Shown piece by piece: positions 18,474 to 27,553 of a DNA stretch of 64,000 nucleotides. Within the stretch, counting starts at the first letter, position 1. Every line of letters starts with the position of its first letter. Location of the stretch: positions 1,707,501 through 1,771,500 of the forward strand of contig NZ_LR134318.1 of NCBI RefSeq assembly GCF_900636825.1, written 5' to 3'. The notes under the pieces are model-generated. The model ran no database searches. It was not told where the DNA came from and saw nothing but the letters and a program-made list of their open reading frames with translations. The position numbers were made by a program, and so were the translations under genes. This stretch comes from Pseudomonas fluorescens. GTDB lineage: Bacteria; Pseudomonadota; Gammaproteobacteria; Pseudomonadales; Pseudomonadaceae.

Positions 18474-18624
18474 TGTAGGAGCTGCCGGAGGCTGCGATCT
18501 TTTGATCTTGATCTATTCAATCTTTTTGATCTTTTTGATCTTTTTGATCTTTTTGATCTTTTTGATCCTTTTGGTCCTCTGGAAAAACAAGATCGGAAGA
18601 TCGGAGCCTGCGGCAGCTCCTACA
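18474..18624. repeat. REP pair with expanded loop ('GTAGGAGCTGCCG' family, copy A3)
   Basis: The arms (18474-18507 and 18591-18624) are imperfect inverted copies of the family A REP. The loop is 83 bases rather than about 20, because it holds a tandem 9-base array, described separately. The element begins 25 bases upstream of the sbp start codon. Confidence 0.88.
18522..18566. repeat. Tandem array, five perfect copies of a 9-base unit CTTTTTGAT
   Basis: Five uninterrupted units, with degenerate units on both sides (for example CCTTTTGGT downstream). The unit resembles the GATCTTTTGATC end of the surrounding REP arm, which suggests it arose by slippage from that arm. Copy number could vary between strains. 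Confidence 0.9.
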
Positions 18625-18696
18625 GGGGGTGATGTGTAATTGCCAGTGACTATAACGGGGCGCGCATAGTCGCTTAAAGATTAAAAAGCTCTGTGC

Positions 18697-19521
18697 TTAT
18701 TCCAGTTTCTTGAATAGCGGGTTGCCACAGCGTGAGCAGTACGCTGCGCTTTGCTCATGGCTGTTTTTCTTACACACGGGGCAGTCATGTTGCAACTGTT
18801 CGCCGCGCATGGCATTGGCCAGTTCGGCGGTGAATATGCCGGTCGGCACGGCGATGATCGAGTAACCGGTGATCATCACCAAGGATGAAATCACCTGGCC
18901 CAGCGGGGTCTTCGGCACGATGTCGCCGAAGCCGACCGTGGTCAGGGTGACAATCGCCCAATAGATCCCTTTTGGAATGCTGGTGAAGCCGTGTTCCGGG
19001 CCTTCGATCACGTACATCAGCGTGCCGAACACCGTGACCAACGTGCAGACGCTGACCAGAAACACCACGATTTTCTGCTTGCTGCCGCGCAGCGCCGACA
19101 TCAGGTAATTGGCTTGCTTGAGGTACGGGCTGAGTTTGAGCACGCGGAAAATCCGCAGCATGCGAATGATGCGGATAATCAGCAGATATTGCGCATCGCT
19201 GTAATACAGCGCAAGGATGCCGGGGACGATTGCGAGCAAATCCACCAGCCCGTAAAAGCTGAACGCATAGCGCAACGGCTTGGGCGAACAATAGAGCCGC
19301 AGAATGTATTCGCCGAGAAAGATCGCCGTGAAGCCCCACTCGATGTAGGCCAGCACATCGGCGTAATTACGGTGAACGCTGTCGATACTGTCGAGCATCA
19401 CGATCACCAGACTGGCGAGGATGATCAACAGCAGGATGCCATCGAAGCGACGCCCGGCCGGGGTGTCGCTCTGGAAAATCATGACGAAAAGCCGTTCGCG
19501 CCAATTGTTGCTGCTGTCCAT
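18697..19521 (-). CDS. Voltage-gated potassium channel with C-terminal zinc ribbon
   Basis: The 274-residue protein has six membrane segments. S4 is a regular arginine ladder (RIIRMLRIFRVLK, about residues 117-129), and the pore contains the K+ selectivity filter TTVGFGD (194-200). The cytoplasmic tail ends in two CxxC pairs (CPVC at 247-250 and CSRC at 262-265), a probable zinc ribbon. It therefore looks like a Kv-type channel subunit acting as a tetramer. The zinc ribbon could be a gating or assembly element; this is inferred. It is transcribed away from the urea transporter by only 21 bases on the same strand. Confidence 0.9.
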   Translation of the reverse strand: MDSSNNWRERLFVMIFQSDTPAGRRFDGILLLIILASLVIVMLDSIDSVHRNYADVLAYIEWGFTAIFLGEYILRLYCSPKPLRYAFSFYGLVDLLAIVPGILALYYSDAQYLLIIRIIRMLRIFRVLKLSPYLKQANYLMSALRGSKQKIVVFLVSVCTLVTVFGTLMYVIEGPEHGFTSIPKGIYWAIVTLTTVGFGDIVPKTPLGQVISSLVMITGYSIIAVPTGIFTAELANAMRGEQLQHDCPVCKKNSHEQSAAYCSRCGNPLFKKLE

Positions 19522-19542
19522 GAATAACGCCTGAATCGAAGA

Positions 19543-20457
19543 TCAGCGCAGCCTAGGTTGATTCTCCCCGTGAGCGCAAGGCTCATGCGCAAGTGACGCT
19601 TTGCCGAGCATCTGGATGCCGGCGCGGATCAGCCAGCAAGCGAGAATGAACGGCGCGGTCAAGGTCGCGAGACCAATGGCTGCAAACAGCGGCGTGACCA
19701 GCAGTGCCAGCACGATACCGAGCAGCGGCAGCCACGGTTGTTGCCGTTGCGCGCTGAAGGCGAGTGCGGCGAGCACGGCGTTGTAACTGCCCAGCCCGAG
19801 CAGCGCGGCGGACATCTCGTGATGCAACAGACTGGAGCCCAGGCCGATCGCCGAAGCCAGCAGCGCCCAACAGAAAGCACGACGATCAGCGATCAGCAAA
19901 CCGCAGGCAATCAGCGCTCCGGCCAGCGGATGATCGAGAAACATCACCTGGCCGAATCCGCGCAGTTCAGCGCTCAGAGCATTCGCCGTGTTCAGGTCGA
20001 TGTTTGCCATCGGTGCGGACGGTTCGGCGAACAGCAACAGCACCCAGCTAATCACCACGAACGGCGAGGTGTAGGCCGGTATGGCGCGGCTGCGGTAAAC
20101 GTGTTTGAGCCATTGCTGCGTCAACATCGCACTCAATCCTCCGGCCGCAAGAATCAGTGGCGGAAGCAAGGGCGACCAAGGGAAATACAGGCTCACCAGC
20201 AAGCCGAGCAAAACACCGTTGTAGCTGAACAGCCCGGCCTGGCGATCAGCCTTGGCGTAGTTGCGCCGTTGCGCGGTGAGCAAACCGGCGACGCCGCCGA
20301 GTAGCGCTCCGGCGAACAGCACCGGCGCCGTCAGCAGAATCGCCAACAGGCACAGCAGGCCGCACAGCGGATGACGCTGGAAGAAAATCTGACTGAAACC
20401 GTTGAGCAAAGCCTCGGCCCAGTCGGGGCAGTGGGTATTGAAATGATTGGCAGGCAT
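19543..20457 (-). CDS. Urea transporter (SLC14/Yut family)
   Basis: The 304-residue membrane protein matches bacterial urea channels: two related halves of about five helices, the first containing LFSYNGVLLGLLVSLYFPW, the diagnostic motif, and the second an equivalent SYNAVLAALA. It would allow urea to pass passively down its gradient. No urease gene is nearby. It lies upstream of, and in the same direction as, the potassium-channel gene and may be co-transcribed with it. Confidence 0.87.
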   Translation of the reverse strand: MPANHFNTHCPDWAEALLNGFSQIFFQRHPLCGLLCLLAILLTAPVLFAGALLGGVAGLLTAQRRNYAKADRQAGLFSYNGVLLGLLVSLYFPWSPLLPPLILAAGGLSAMLTQQWLKHVYRSRAIPAYTSPFVVISWVLLLFAEPSAPMANIDLNTANALSAELRGFGQVMFLDHPLAGALIACGLLIADRRAFCWALLASAIGLGSSLLHHEMSAALLGLGSYNAVLAALAFSAQRQQPWLPLLGIVLALLVTPLFAAIGLATLTAPFILACWLIRAGIQMLGKASLAHEPCAHGENQPRLR

Positions 20458-20493
20458 GGGCAGTTCTGAAAGTCAGTGAAACCGAGTTGCCGG

Positions 20494-20589
20494 CATCGCC
20501 AGCAGGCTGGCTCCCACACTGAATCTCTGTTCAGTCTTGGTCTTGTGAGCAACCCAAAACCAATGTGGGAGCCAGCCCTGCTGGCGATG
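20494..20589. repeat. REP pair, 'CGCCAGCAGGCTGGCTCCCAC' family (copy B2)
   Basis: Two inverted arms (20494-20519 and 20564-20589) of the family B REP, between the pyk stop and the urea transporter start on the reverse strand. Confidence 0.85.
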
Positions 20590-20673
20590 AGGGCAGTTGT
20601 TGCGCTCAAGCATTTTGATTGAAGGAATAACCGCTATTCCCGCAGCTGCTTTTTGAGCCTGAAACGATGTGGC

Positions 20674-22089
20674 TTAGATCAACGTCTCGATACGCAGCGA
20701 ATTGGTCGACCCCGGCTGGCCAAACGGCACGCCGGCGGTGATCAGCAAAGTGTCACCACGCTCGGCCATGCCTTGCGCCTGGGCGATTTCCAGCGCGGTC
20801 GAGCAGACTTCGTCGACCTGACGCAGGCGATCGTTGACCACCGAATGAATGCCCCAGGCCACGCTCAAGCGCCGTGCCGTTTGCAGGTTCGGTGTCAGGT
20901 TGAGAATCGGCGCTTTCGGCCGTTCCCGCGCCGCACGCAGCGTTGACGCGCCCGACTCGCTGTAATTCACCAATACCGCGACCGGCAGCACGTTGCTGAT
21001 CCGGCGGATCGCGCAACTGATCGCATCGGAGACGGTTGCCTCGGCTTTCGGTCGGCTGACGTCGAGTTGAGTTTGATAATCCGGACCGTTTTCCACTTGG
21101 CGGATAATCTTGCTCATCATCTGCACGGCTTCCAGCGGGTATTCGCCGGAGGCAGTTTCCGCTGACAACATCACCGCATCGGCACCTTCCGCCACGGCGT
21201 TGGCAACGTCGGTGACTTCGGCGCGGGTCGGGGCAGGGGAGAAGCGCATCGACTCGAGCATCTGCGTTGCCACCACCACCGGTTTGCCCAGTTCGCGGCA
21301 GGTGGTGATGATGTTTTTCTGAATCTGCGGCACGCTTTCGGCCGGCACTTCTACGCCGAGATCGCCGCGAGCGACCATGATCGCGTCGCTCAATTCAGCA
21401 ATTTCGCGCAGCTGCTCGACGGCCGATGGCTTCTCTATTTTCGCCATCAGGAACGCCTTGTCGCCGATCAACGCGCGGGCTTCGACGATATCCTGCGGGC
21501 GCTGCACGAACGACAGCGCAACCCAGTCCACGCCCAGCTCCAGCCCGAAGCTTAGATCGCGGCGATCCTTGGCGGTCAACGGGCTGAGGTCCAGCACCGC
21601 TTGCGGCACATTCACGCCTTTGCGGTCCGACAATTCGCCGCCGTTGAGGACAGTGGTGTCGATCGCATCAGCGTACTTTGTGACCACGCGCAGGCGCAGT
21701 TTGCCGTCGTCGAGCAGTAGATCCATGCCCGCTTCAAGCGCGGCGATGATCTCCGGATGTGGAAGATTTACCCGACGTTCATCGCCCGGCGTCGCATCGA
21801 GATCCAGACGGAACGCCTGGCCGCGATGAAGCTGCACCTTACCGTCAGCGAATTTGCCGACGCGCAGTTTCGGCCCCTGCAAATCCATCAGGATGCCCAG
21901 CGGGTAATTGAGCTGGCGCTCGACTTCGCGGATCGATTGATAGCGCTTGGCGTGGTCGGCGTGATCGCCGTGGCTGAAGTTCAGCCGGAAAATGTTCACG
22001 CCGGCCTCGACCAGCTCGCGGATGTCTTCGATGCCGTCGACAGCAGGCCCGAGGGTGGCGAGGATTTTGACCTTTTTATCAGGCGTCAT
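20674..22089 (-). CDS. pyk: Pyruvate kinase
   Basis: Pyruvate kinase converts phosphoenolpyruvate and ADP to pyruvate and ATP. The 471-residue protein has all expected blocks: KILATLGPA at the N-terminus, FRLNFSHGDHADH, the active-site IMVARGDLGVEVP (about residue 240), and the conserved KPVVVATQMLESM block. It overlaps the glycerate kinase gene by four bases (ATGA) as the last gene of the glyoxylate operon, so it is the isozyme dedicated to that route; a second pyruvate kinase elsewhere is likely in this genus. Confidence 0.96.
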   Translation of the reverse strand: MTPDKKVKILATLGPAVDGIEDIRELVEAGVNIFRLNFSHGDHADHAKRYQSIREVERQLNYPLGILMDLQGPKLRVGKFADGKVQLHRGQAFRLDLDATPGDERRVNLPHPEIIAALEAGMDLLLDDGKLRLRVVTKYADAIDTTVLNGGELSDRKGVNVPQAVLDLSPLTAKDRRDLSFGLELGVDWVALSFVQRPQDIVEARALIGDKAFLMAKIEKPSAVEQLREIAELSDAIMVARGDLGVEVPAESVPQIQKNIITTCRELGKPVVVATQMLESMRFSPAPTRAEVTDVANAVAEGADAVMLSAETASGEYPLEAVQMMSKIIRQVENGPDYQTQLDVSRPKAEATVSDAISCAIRRISNVLPVAVLVNYSESGASTLRAARERPKAPILNLTPNLQTARRLSVAWGIHSVVNDRLRQVDEVCSTALEIAQAQGMAERGDTLLITAGVPFGQPGSTNSLRIETLI

Positions 22090-23360
22090 GATTTGCAGTT
22101 CTCTAGGATCAGGATGGCGCGGAAGTCGTTGACGTTGGTGCGGGTCGGCTCGGTGACGATCAGCGCATCGAGCGCCTGGAAGTAGCCGTAGCCGTTGTTG
22201 TTATCCAGCTCATCGCTGGCGCTCAGGCCCAGTGCAGCGGCGCGGGCGTAGCTGTCCGGGGTCATGATCGCGCCGGCGTTGTCTTCCGAGCCGTCGATGC
22301 CGTCGGTGTCGCCGGCCAGCGCGTAGACACCGGCCTGCCCCTTGAGGCTGTCGGTGAGGCTGAGGAGGAATTCAGCGTTGCGTCCGCCACGGCCATTGCC
22401 GCGTACGGTCACGGTGGTTTCGCCGCCGGAGAGAATCACGCACGGCGCCGCCAGGGGCTGGCCATGGTTGATGATCTGGCGGGCGATGCCAGCGTGGACC
22501 TTCGCCACTTCGCGGGATTCACCCTCGAGGTCGCCGAGAATCAACGTGCTGAAACCGGCCTGACGGCATTTCACCGCTGCGGCATCCAGCGATTGCTGCG
22601 GGCGGGCGATCAACTGAAAGTGGCTGCGCGCCAGACTCGGGTCGCCGGGTTTGACGGTTTCCGATTCCGGGCTTTGCAGCCAGGTGCGGACAGAGGCTGG
22701 AATGTCGATGCCGTAGCGCTTGATGATCGCCAGGGCTTCGGCCGATGTGCTTGGGTCGGCCACGGTCGGGCCGGAGGCGATGACCGTGGCGAGGTCACCC
22801 GGTACATCGGAAATCGCATAGGTATATACAGTCGCCGGCCAGCAGGCTTTGCCGAGACGGCCGCCCTTGATCGCCGAAAGGTGCTTGCGCACGCAGTTCA
22901 TCTCGCCGATGGTCGCGCCGGATTTAAGCAGGGCTTTGTTGATCGACTGCTTGTCGGCGAGGGTGATGCCTTCGGCGGGCAACGCTAGCAGCGCGGAGCC
23001 GCCGCCCGAAAGCAGGAAGATCACGCGGTCGTCTTCGCTGAGGTTGCTGACCAGTTCCAGCACGCGTTTGGCCACGGCCAGACCGGCGGCGTCCGGCACC
23101 GGATGCGCGGCTTCGACCACTTCAATTTTTTCGCACGGGGCGCCGTGTCCGTAGCGGGTGACGACCAGGCCCGTGACTTCGCCTTCCCAGCAGCGCTCGA
23201 CCACTTGCGCCATGGCGGCCGCCGCTTTGCCGGCACCGATGACGATGACGCGACCGCTGCGGTCGGCGGGCAGATGGGCTTCAAGGACTTGGTTCGGATG
23301 CGCCGCGTCGATGGCTGTGGCAAACAGCTCGCGCAGCAGTTGTTGCGGATCGACCGACAT
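22086..23360 (-). CDS. ttuD: Glycerate kinase (MOFRL/DUF4147 family)
   Basis: TtuD phosphorylates D-glycerate to phosphoglycerate, draining the glyoxylate pathway into central metabolism. The 424-residue protein has the two-domain GckA/TtuD structure: an N-terminal domain with VIGAGKAAAAMAQ and the FLLSGGGSALL phosphate-binding loop, and a C-terminal MOFRL domain containing LSGGETTVTVRGNGRGGRN and the DTDGIDG motif. It overlaps pyk by four bases and lies downstream of glxR across a REP pair. Confidence 0.94.
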   Translation of the reverse strand: MSVDPQQLLRELFATAIDAAHPNQVLEAHLPADRSGRVIVIGAGKAAAAMAQVVERCWEGEVTGLVVTRYGHGAPCEKIEVVEAAHPVPDAAGLAVAKRVLELVSNLSEDDRVIFLLSGGGSALLALPAEGITLADKQSINKALLKSGATIGEMNCVRKHLSAIKGGRLGKACWPATVYTYAISDVPGDLATVIASGPTVADPSTSAEALAIIKRYGIDIPASVRTWLQSPESETVKPGDPSLARSHFQLIARPQQSLDAAAVKCRQAGFSTLILGDLEGESREVAKVHAGIARQIINHGQPLAAPCVILSGGETTVTVRGNGRGGRNAEFLLSLTDSLKGQAGVYALAGDTDGIDGSEDNAGAIMTPDSYARAAALGLSASDELDNNNGYGYFQALDALIVTEPTRTNVNDFRAILILENCKS

Positions 23361-23407
23361 GGCGGGCTCCCGGAATTCTTGTTATTCGAAAGGGCAACTC
23401 GTAACCC

Positions 23408-23497
23408 TGTGGGAGCTAGCCCTGCTAGCGATTCAGGCGGCGCAGTCGTGCAGGCACACCGCGTCGATTCCATCGCCAGCAGGGCTGGCTCCCACAG
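23408..23497. repeat. REP pair, 'GTGGGAGCTAGCCCTGC' family (copy B3)
   Basis: Arms at 23408-23432 and 23472-23497 of the family B REP, in the glxR-ttuD junction. This is one of three intergenic repeats of different families in this operon. Confidence 0.85.
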
Positions 23498-23521
23498 GTT
23501 TGGTGCAGGTTGGGGCAGGGC

Positions 23522-24415
23522 TTACTTCTTGTCGCGAATCGAGAAGTTGGCCATGTGTTCCAGACCCTTGATCAGCGCCGAGTGGTCCCAGTTGCTGCCA
23601 CCGATGGCCGCGCAGGTGCTGAACACTTGCTGAGCGTTGGCGGTGTTCGGCAGGTTGATGTTCAACTCCTTGGCGCCTTGCAGGGCCAGGTTCAGATCCT
23701 TCTGGTGCAGGCTGATGCGGAAGCCCGGGTCGAAGGTGCCTTTGATCATGCGCTCGCCGTGCACTTCCAGAATCTTCGAAGAGGCGAAGCCACCCATCAG
23801 GGCTTCACGCACTTTGGCCGGATCGGCACCGTTTTTCGAAGCAAACAGCAGCGCTTCGGCAACGGCCTGGATGTTCAGGGCGACGATGATCTGGTTGGCG
23901 ACTTTGGCGGTCTGACCGTCACCGTTGCCACCGACCAGAGTGATGTTCTTGCCCATGGCCTGGAACAGCGGCAGTGCGCGTTCGAAGGCATCAGCGTCGC
24001 CACCGATCATGATGCTCAGGGTCGCGGCCTTGGCGCCGACTTCACCACCGGACACTGGGGCGTCGAGGTACTGGGCGCCTTTTTCGTTGATTTTCGCAGC
24101 GAACGCTTTGGTTGCGGTTGGCGAGATCGAGCTCATGTCGATGACGATTTTGCCTTTGCTCAGGCCCGCTGCAACGCCATCGGCGCGGAACAGCACGTCG
24201 TCGACCTGCGGGGTATCCGGCACCATGACGATGATGAATTCAGCTTCTTGCGCCACTTCACGCGGGTTGGCCAGGGCAACTGCGCCAGCGGCAACCAGAT
24301 CAGCCGGGGCAGCGTCGTGATGTTGCGACAGGAACAGGCTGTGACCGGCTTTCTGCAGGTTCGAAGCCATTGGGTGGCCCATGATGCCGGTGCCGATAAA
24401 TCCGATTTTAGCCAT
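23522..24415 (-). CDS. glxR: 2-hydroxy-3-oxopropionate (tartronate semialdehyde) reductase
   Basis: GlxR reduces tartronate semialdehyde to D-glycerate. The 297-residue protein is a beta-hydroxyacid dehydrogenase: Rossmann motif GFIGTGIMGHPMASNL at the N-terminus, substrate-binding DAPVSGGEVGAK (about residues 118-130), and the catalytic Lys in GNGDGQTAKVANQ. The open reading frame extends about 30 codons further upstream into a REP element, but those residues are unlike the family and are excluded; MAKIGFIG is the start. Confidence 0.95.
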   Translation of the reverse strand: MAKIGFIGTGIMGHPMASNLQKAGHSLFLSQHHDAAPADLVAAGAVALANPREVAQEAEFIIVMVPDTPQVDDVLFRADGVAAGLSKGKIVIDMSSISPTATKAFAAKINEKGAQYLDAPVSGGEVGAKAATLSIMIGGDADAFERALPLFQAMGKNITLVGGNGDGQTAKVANQIIVALNIQAVAEALLFASKNGADPAKVREALMGGFASSKILEVHGERMIKGTFDPGFRISLHQKDLNLALQGAKELNINLPNTANAQQVFSTCAAIGGSNWDHSALIKGLEHMANFSIRDKK

Positions 24416-24446
24416 GAGAAAATCCTCTTGTTTTTGTATGTCTCCC

Positions 24447-24533
24447 TGTAGGAGCTGCCGCAGGCTGCGATCTTTTGATCTTGATCTGCAAAATAACAAG
24501 ATCAAAAGATCGCAGCCTCCGGCAGCTCCTACA
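24447..24533. repeat. REP pair, 'GTAGGAGCTGCCG' family (copy A4)
   Basis: Arms at 24447-24480 and 24500-24533 in the hyi-glxR junction. One base differs between the arms (CAGG against GAGG). Confidence 0.88.
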
Positions 24534-24547
24534 GGGTCATGTGTTTG

Positions 24548-25330
24548 TCAGATTGCGTTGTGGGTTTTCAGCCAGCCGAGGCCTGCTTCGGTGGTGGTCA
24601 GCGGCTTGTATTCGCAGCCGACCCAACCTTGATAACCGATACGGTCAAGGTGCTCGAACAGGAAGCGGTAGTTGATCTCACCGGTGCCCGGCTCGTTGCG
24701 GCCCGGGTTGTCCGCGAGCTGCACATGGTTGATCTCGCCCAGATGCGATTGCAGGGTGCGGGCCAGATCGCCTTCCATGATTTGCATGTGATAGATGTCG
24801 TATTGCAGGAACAGATTGGCGCTGCCGACCTGTTCGCGAATCGACAGGGCTTGCGCCGTGTTGTTCAGGTAGAAACCCGGAATGTCACGAGTGTTGATGG
24901 CTTCCATCACCAGCTTGATGCCCGCCGCTTGCAGCTTGTCGGCGGCGTATTTCAGGTTGGCAACAAAAGTTTTTTCCACCGTGGCATCGTCAACGCCTTG
25001 CGGACGGATACCGGCCAGGCAGTTGATCTGGGTGTTGCCCAGCACTTGCGCATAGGCAATGGCCAGATCGACACCGGCACGGAACTCTTCGACCCGGTCT
25101 GGCAGGCACGCGATACCGCGCTCGCCCTTGGCCCAGTCACCGGCCGGCAGGTTGAACAGCACTTGCGTCAGACCGTTGGCGTCGAGCTTGGCCTTGATCT
25201 CGGCGGAGTTGAAATCGTATGGGAACAAGTATTCCACACCGCTGAAACCGGCCTTGGCGGCGGCGTCGAAACGGGCAAGGAAATCCTGTTCGGTGAACAG
25301 CATGGACAGGTTGGCTGCGAAACGCGGCAT
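24548..25330 (-). CDS. hyi: Hydroxypyruvate isomerase
   Basis: Hyi interconverts hydroxypyruvate and tartronate semialdehyde, feeding GlxR. The 260-residue protein is a TIM-barrel of the xylose-isomerase-like family, with AAKAGFSGVEYLFPYDF near the N-terminus and LVMEAINTRDIPGF (metal-ligand Glu) and HVQLADNPGRNEPGTGEINY in the core. It is the second gene of the gcl operon. Confidence 0.94.
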   Translation of the reverse strand: MPRFAANLSMLFTEQDFLARFDAAAKAGFSGVEYLFPYDFNSAEIKAKLDANGLTQVLFNLPAGDWAKGERGIACLPDRVEEFRAGVDLAIAYAQVLGNTQINCLAGIRPQGVDDATVEKTFVANLKYAADKLQAAGIKLVMEAINTRDIPGFYLNNTAQALSIREQVGSANLFLQYDIYHMQIMEGDLARTLQSHLGEINHVQLADNPGRNEPGTGEINYRFLFEHLDRIGYQGWVGCEYKPLTTTEAGLGWLKTHNAI

Positions 25331-25382
25331 GGTGGTCTCCTAAAAACGGATGAGGCACGGTGGGTCAGACTAAACGCGATCA

Positions 25383-25499
25383 GTTCCCTCTCCTGGGGGA
25401 GAGGGCTAGGGTGAGGGCGCAGTCCCGAGTCTGATCCCGATACCGCGAACGACGCAAAACCGTTCCCTCACCCCAGCCCTCTCCCGGAGGGAGAGGGGG
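25383..25499. repeat. Intergenic palindromic repeat, 'CCCTCTCC..GGAGAGGG' family (copy C1)
   Basis: Two imperfect inverted arms (25383-25417 and 25465-25499), each itself containing a smaller CCCTCTCC/GGAGAGGG hairpin, in the gcl-hyi junction. The same family recurs after the dienelactone hydrolase gene near 60.2 kb. Confidence 0.85.
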
Positions 25500-25509
25500 C
25501 TAAAAGCAG

Positions 25510-27285
25510 TTAATCCAGCAACGAAATCGCCGTTGGCGCATCGTTGCCGACCAGCGCCAGGTCTTCGAACTCATTGACCGCGTTGATCTCGGTACCCATG
25601 GAGATGTTGGTCACACGCTCCAGAATGATCTCGACGATCACCGGCACTTTGAACTCTTCGATCATCTGTTCGGCCTTGCGCAGTGCAGGGGCGATTTCAG
25701 ACGGTTCGAACACACGCAGAGCCTTACAGCCGAGGCCCTCGGCGACTGCGACGTGATCAACCCCGTAACCGTTGAGTTCCGGCGCGTTGAGGTTATCGAA
25801 GGACAACTGCACGCAGTAGTCCATTTCGAACCCGCGCTGCGCCTGACGGATCAGGCCCAGGTACGAGTTGTTCACCACGACGTGGATGTACGGCAATTTG
25901 AACTGAGCGCCGACCGCCAGTTCTTCGATCATGAACTGGAAATCATAGTCCCCCGACAGGGCCACGACTTTACGGTTCGGATCGGCCTTCACCACGCCCA
26001 GCGCCGCCGGAATGGTCCAGCCCAACGGGCCTGCCTGGCCACAGTTGATCCAGTGACGCGGCTTGTAGACGTGCAGAAACTGCGCGCCGGCAATCTGCGA
26101 AAGACCAATGGTGCTGACGTAGCAGGTGTCCTTGCCGAACACCTGGTTCATTTCTTCATAAACGCGTTGCGGCTTGACCGGCACGTTGTCGAAGTGAGTC
26201 TTGCGATGCAGGCTGGCTTTGCGCTGTTGGCAATCCTGCAGCCAGGCACTGCGGTTTTTCAGTTTGCCGGCGGCTTGCCATTCACGGGCCACTTCGATGA
26301 ACACGGTCAGCGCGGCGGCGGCGTCGGAGACGATGCCCAGATCCGGCGTGAACACGCGGCCGATCTGCGTGCCTTCGATGTCGACGTGAATGAACTTGCG
26401 GCCTTCGGTGTACACATCGACCGAGCCGGTGTGACGGTTGGCCCAACGGTTACCGATGCCCAACACAACGTCGGATTTCAGCATCGTCGCGTTGCCGTAA
26501 CGGTGCGAAGTCTGCAGACCGACCATGCCGACCATCAGCGGGTGATCGTCCGGAATGGTGCCCCAGCCCATCAGGGTCGGGATAACCGGAATACCGGTCA
26601 GCTCGGCGAATTCAACCAGCAGATCGCTGGCGTCAGCATTGATGATGCCACCGCCGGCGACCAGCAATGGACGCTCGGCCTGATCGAGCAGGGCCAGAGC
26701 TTTCTCAACTTGCACGCGAGTGGCGGTCGGTTTGGCCAGAGGCAGTGGCTGATAGGCGTCGATATCGAATTCGATTTCGGCCATCTGCACGTCGAACGGC
26801 AGGTCGATCAGCACTGGACCTGGGCGGCCGGAGCGCATTTCAAAGAACGCTTTCTGGAACGCGTAAGGCACTTGGCCCGGCTCCAGAACAGTGGTCGCCC
26901 ACTTGGTGACTGGCTTGACGATGCTGGTGATGTCGACAGCCTGGAAGTCTTCCTTGTGCATACGGGCGCGGGGTGCTTGCCCGGTGATGCAGAGGATTGG
27001 AATCGAGTCGGCCGAGGCGCTGTAGAGCCCGGTGACCATGTCGGTACCGGCCGGGCCGGAGGTGCCGATGCACACGCCGATATTGCCGGCCTTGGTGCGG
27101 GTGTAGCCCTCGGCCATGTGCGAGGCGCCTTCAACGTGGCGAGCAAGGACGTGATCGATGCCACCGACCTTCTGCAAGGCGGAGTACAGCGGGTTGATCG
27201 CTGCGCCCGGGATGCCAAAAGCGGTATCAACCCCTTCACGGCGCATCACCAGAACGGCGGCTTCGATTGCTCTCATTTTGCTCAT
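25510..27285 (-). CDS. gcl: Glyoxylate carboligase (tartronate-semialdehyde synthase)
   Basis: Gcl condenses two glyoxylate molecules to tartronate semialdehyde and CO2, using thiamine diphosphate. The 591-residue protein has the three-domain acetolactate-synthase fold: an N-terminal TPP-binding domain with [16 protein letters not shown], where Val replaces the catalytic Glu of other TPP enzymes, a central FAD-binding-like domain, and a C-terminal TPP domain with the GDYDFQF...[12 protein letters not shown] motif that binds Mg2+ and diphosphate. The start [10 protein letters not shown] gives the family length; a 27-residue upstream extension is excluded. It is the first gene of the operon, with two TTGTATACAA palindromes in its control region. 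Confidence 0.96.
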   Translation of the reverse strand: MSKMRAIEAAVLVMRREGVDTAFGIPGAAINPLYSALQKVGGIDHVLARHVEGASHMAEGYTRTKAGNIGVCIGTSGPAGTDMVTGLYSASADSIPILCITGQAPRARMHKEDFQAVDITSIVKPVTKWATTVLEPGQVPYAFQKAFFEMRSGRPGPVLIDLPFDVQMAEIEFDIDAYQPLPLAKPTATRVQVEKALALLDQAERPLLVAGGGIINADASDLLVEFAELTGIPVIPTLMGWGTIPDDHPLMVGMVGLQTSHRYGNATMLKSDVVLGIGNRWANRHTGSVDVYTEGRKFIHVDIEGTQIGRVFTPDLGIVSDAAAALTVFIEVAREWQAAGKLKNRSAWLQDCQQRKASLHRKTHFDNVPVKPQRVYEEMNQVFGKDTCYVSTIGLSQIAGAQFLHVYKPRHWINCGQAGPLGWTIPAALGVVKADPNRKVVALSGDYDFQFMIEELAVGAQFKLPYIHVVVNNSYLGLIRQAQRGFEMDYCVQLSFDNLNAPELNGYGVDHVAVAEGLGCKALRVFEPSEIAPALRKAEQMIEEFKVPVIVEIILERVTNISMGTEINAVNEFEDLALVGNDAPTAISLLD

Positions 27286-27312
27286 GGTTTTGTGCCTCTT
27301 TACGTTTTGTAA

Positions 27313-27322
27313 TTGTATACAA
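27313..27322. promoter_or_regulatory. Palindrome TTGTATACAA, gcl-proximal operator candidate
   Basis: A perfect 10-base palindrome 28 bases upstream of the gcl start codon. An identical copy lies 129 bases further away. The shape suits a dimeric GntR-type repressor, but the regulator is not identified. Confidence 0.55.
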
Positions 27323-27450
27323 GTGGCTTTGCGCAGAGTGTATTCACGGCGGACGGCGCAGGTCAATCCATTTTCTCAAGCGCCTGTTTCATTCGTCGGA
27401 AGCCATTCAAACTGTGGCTTTTCGTCGCATGTGGCGCTTTTCGATAATTA

Positions 27451-27460
27451 TTGTATACAA
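27451..27460. promoter_or_regulatory. Palindrome TTGTATACAA, distal operator candidate
   Basis: Second exact copy of the palindrome, about 93 bases before the divergent GlcG-like gene, in an AT-rich part of the gap. A TATACA hexamer inside it could be read as a -10 box. Two sites 138 bases apart could support looping or separate control of both divergent units. Confidence 0.5.
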
Positions 27461-27553
27461 AAAAATAACTCATTGTGTTCTATTTGTGTGATCGGACTGC
27501 GGCAGAAACGCGCAGTCCCACGACTTTCCCTATAACAAAATGAGGACGGCACC

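Noticed and set aside
18522..18566. Could the 9-base array be a CRISPR-like array?
   Set aside because: Units are contiguous, without spacers, and far too short; no cas genes are present.
25753..27312. Forward open frame of 519 codons opposite gcl
   Set aside because: Shadow of gcl, without a family signature.
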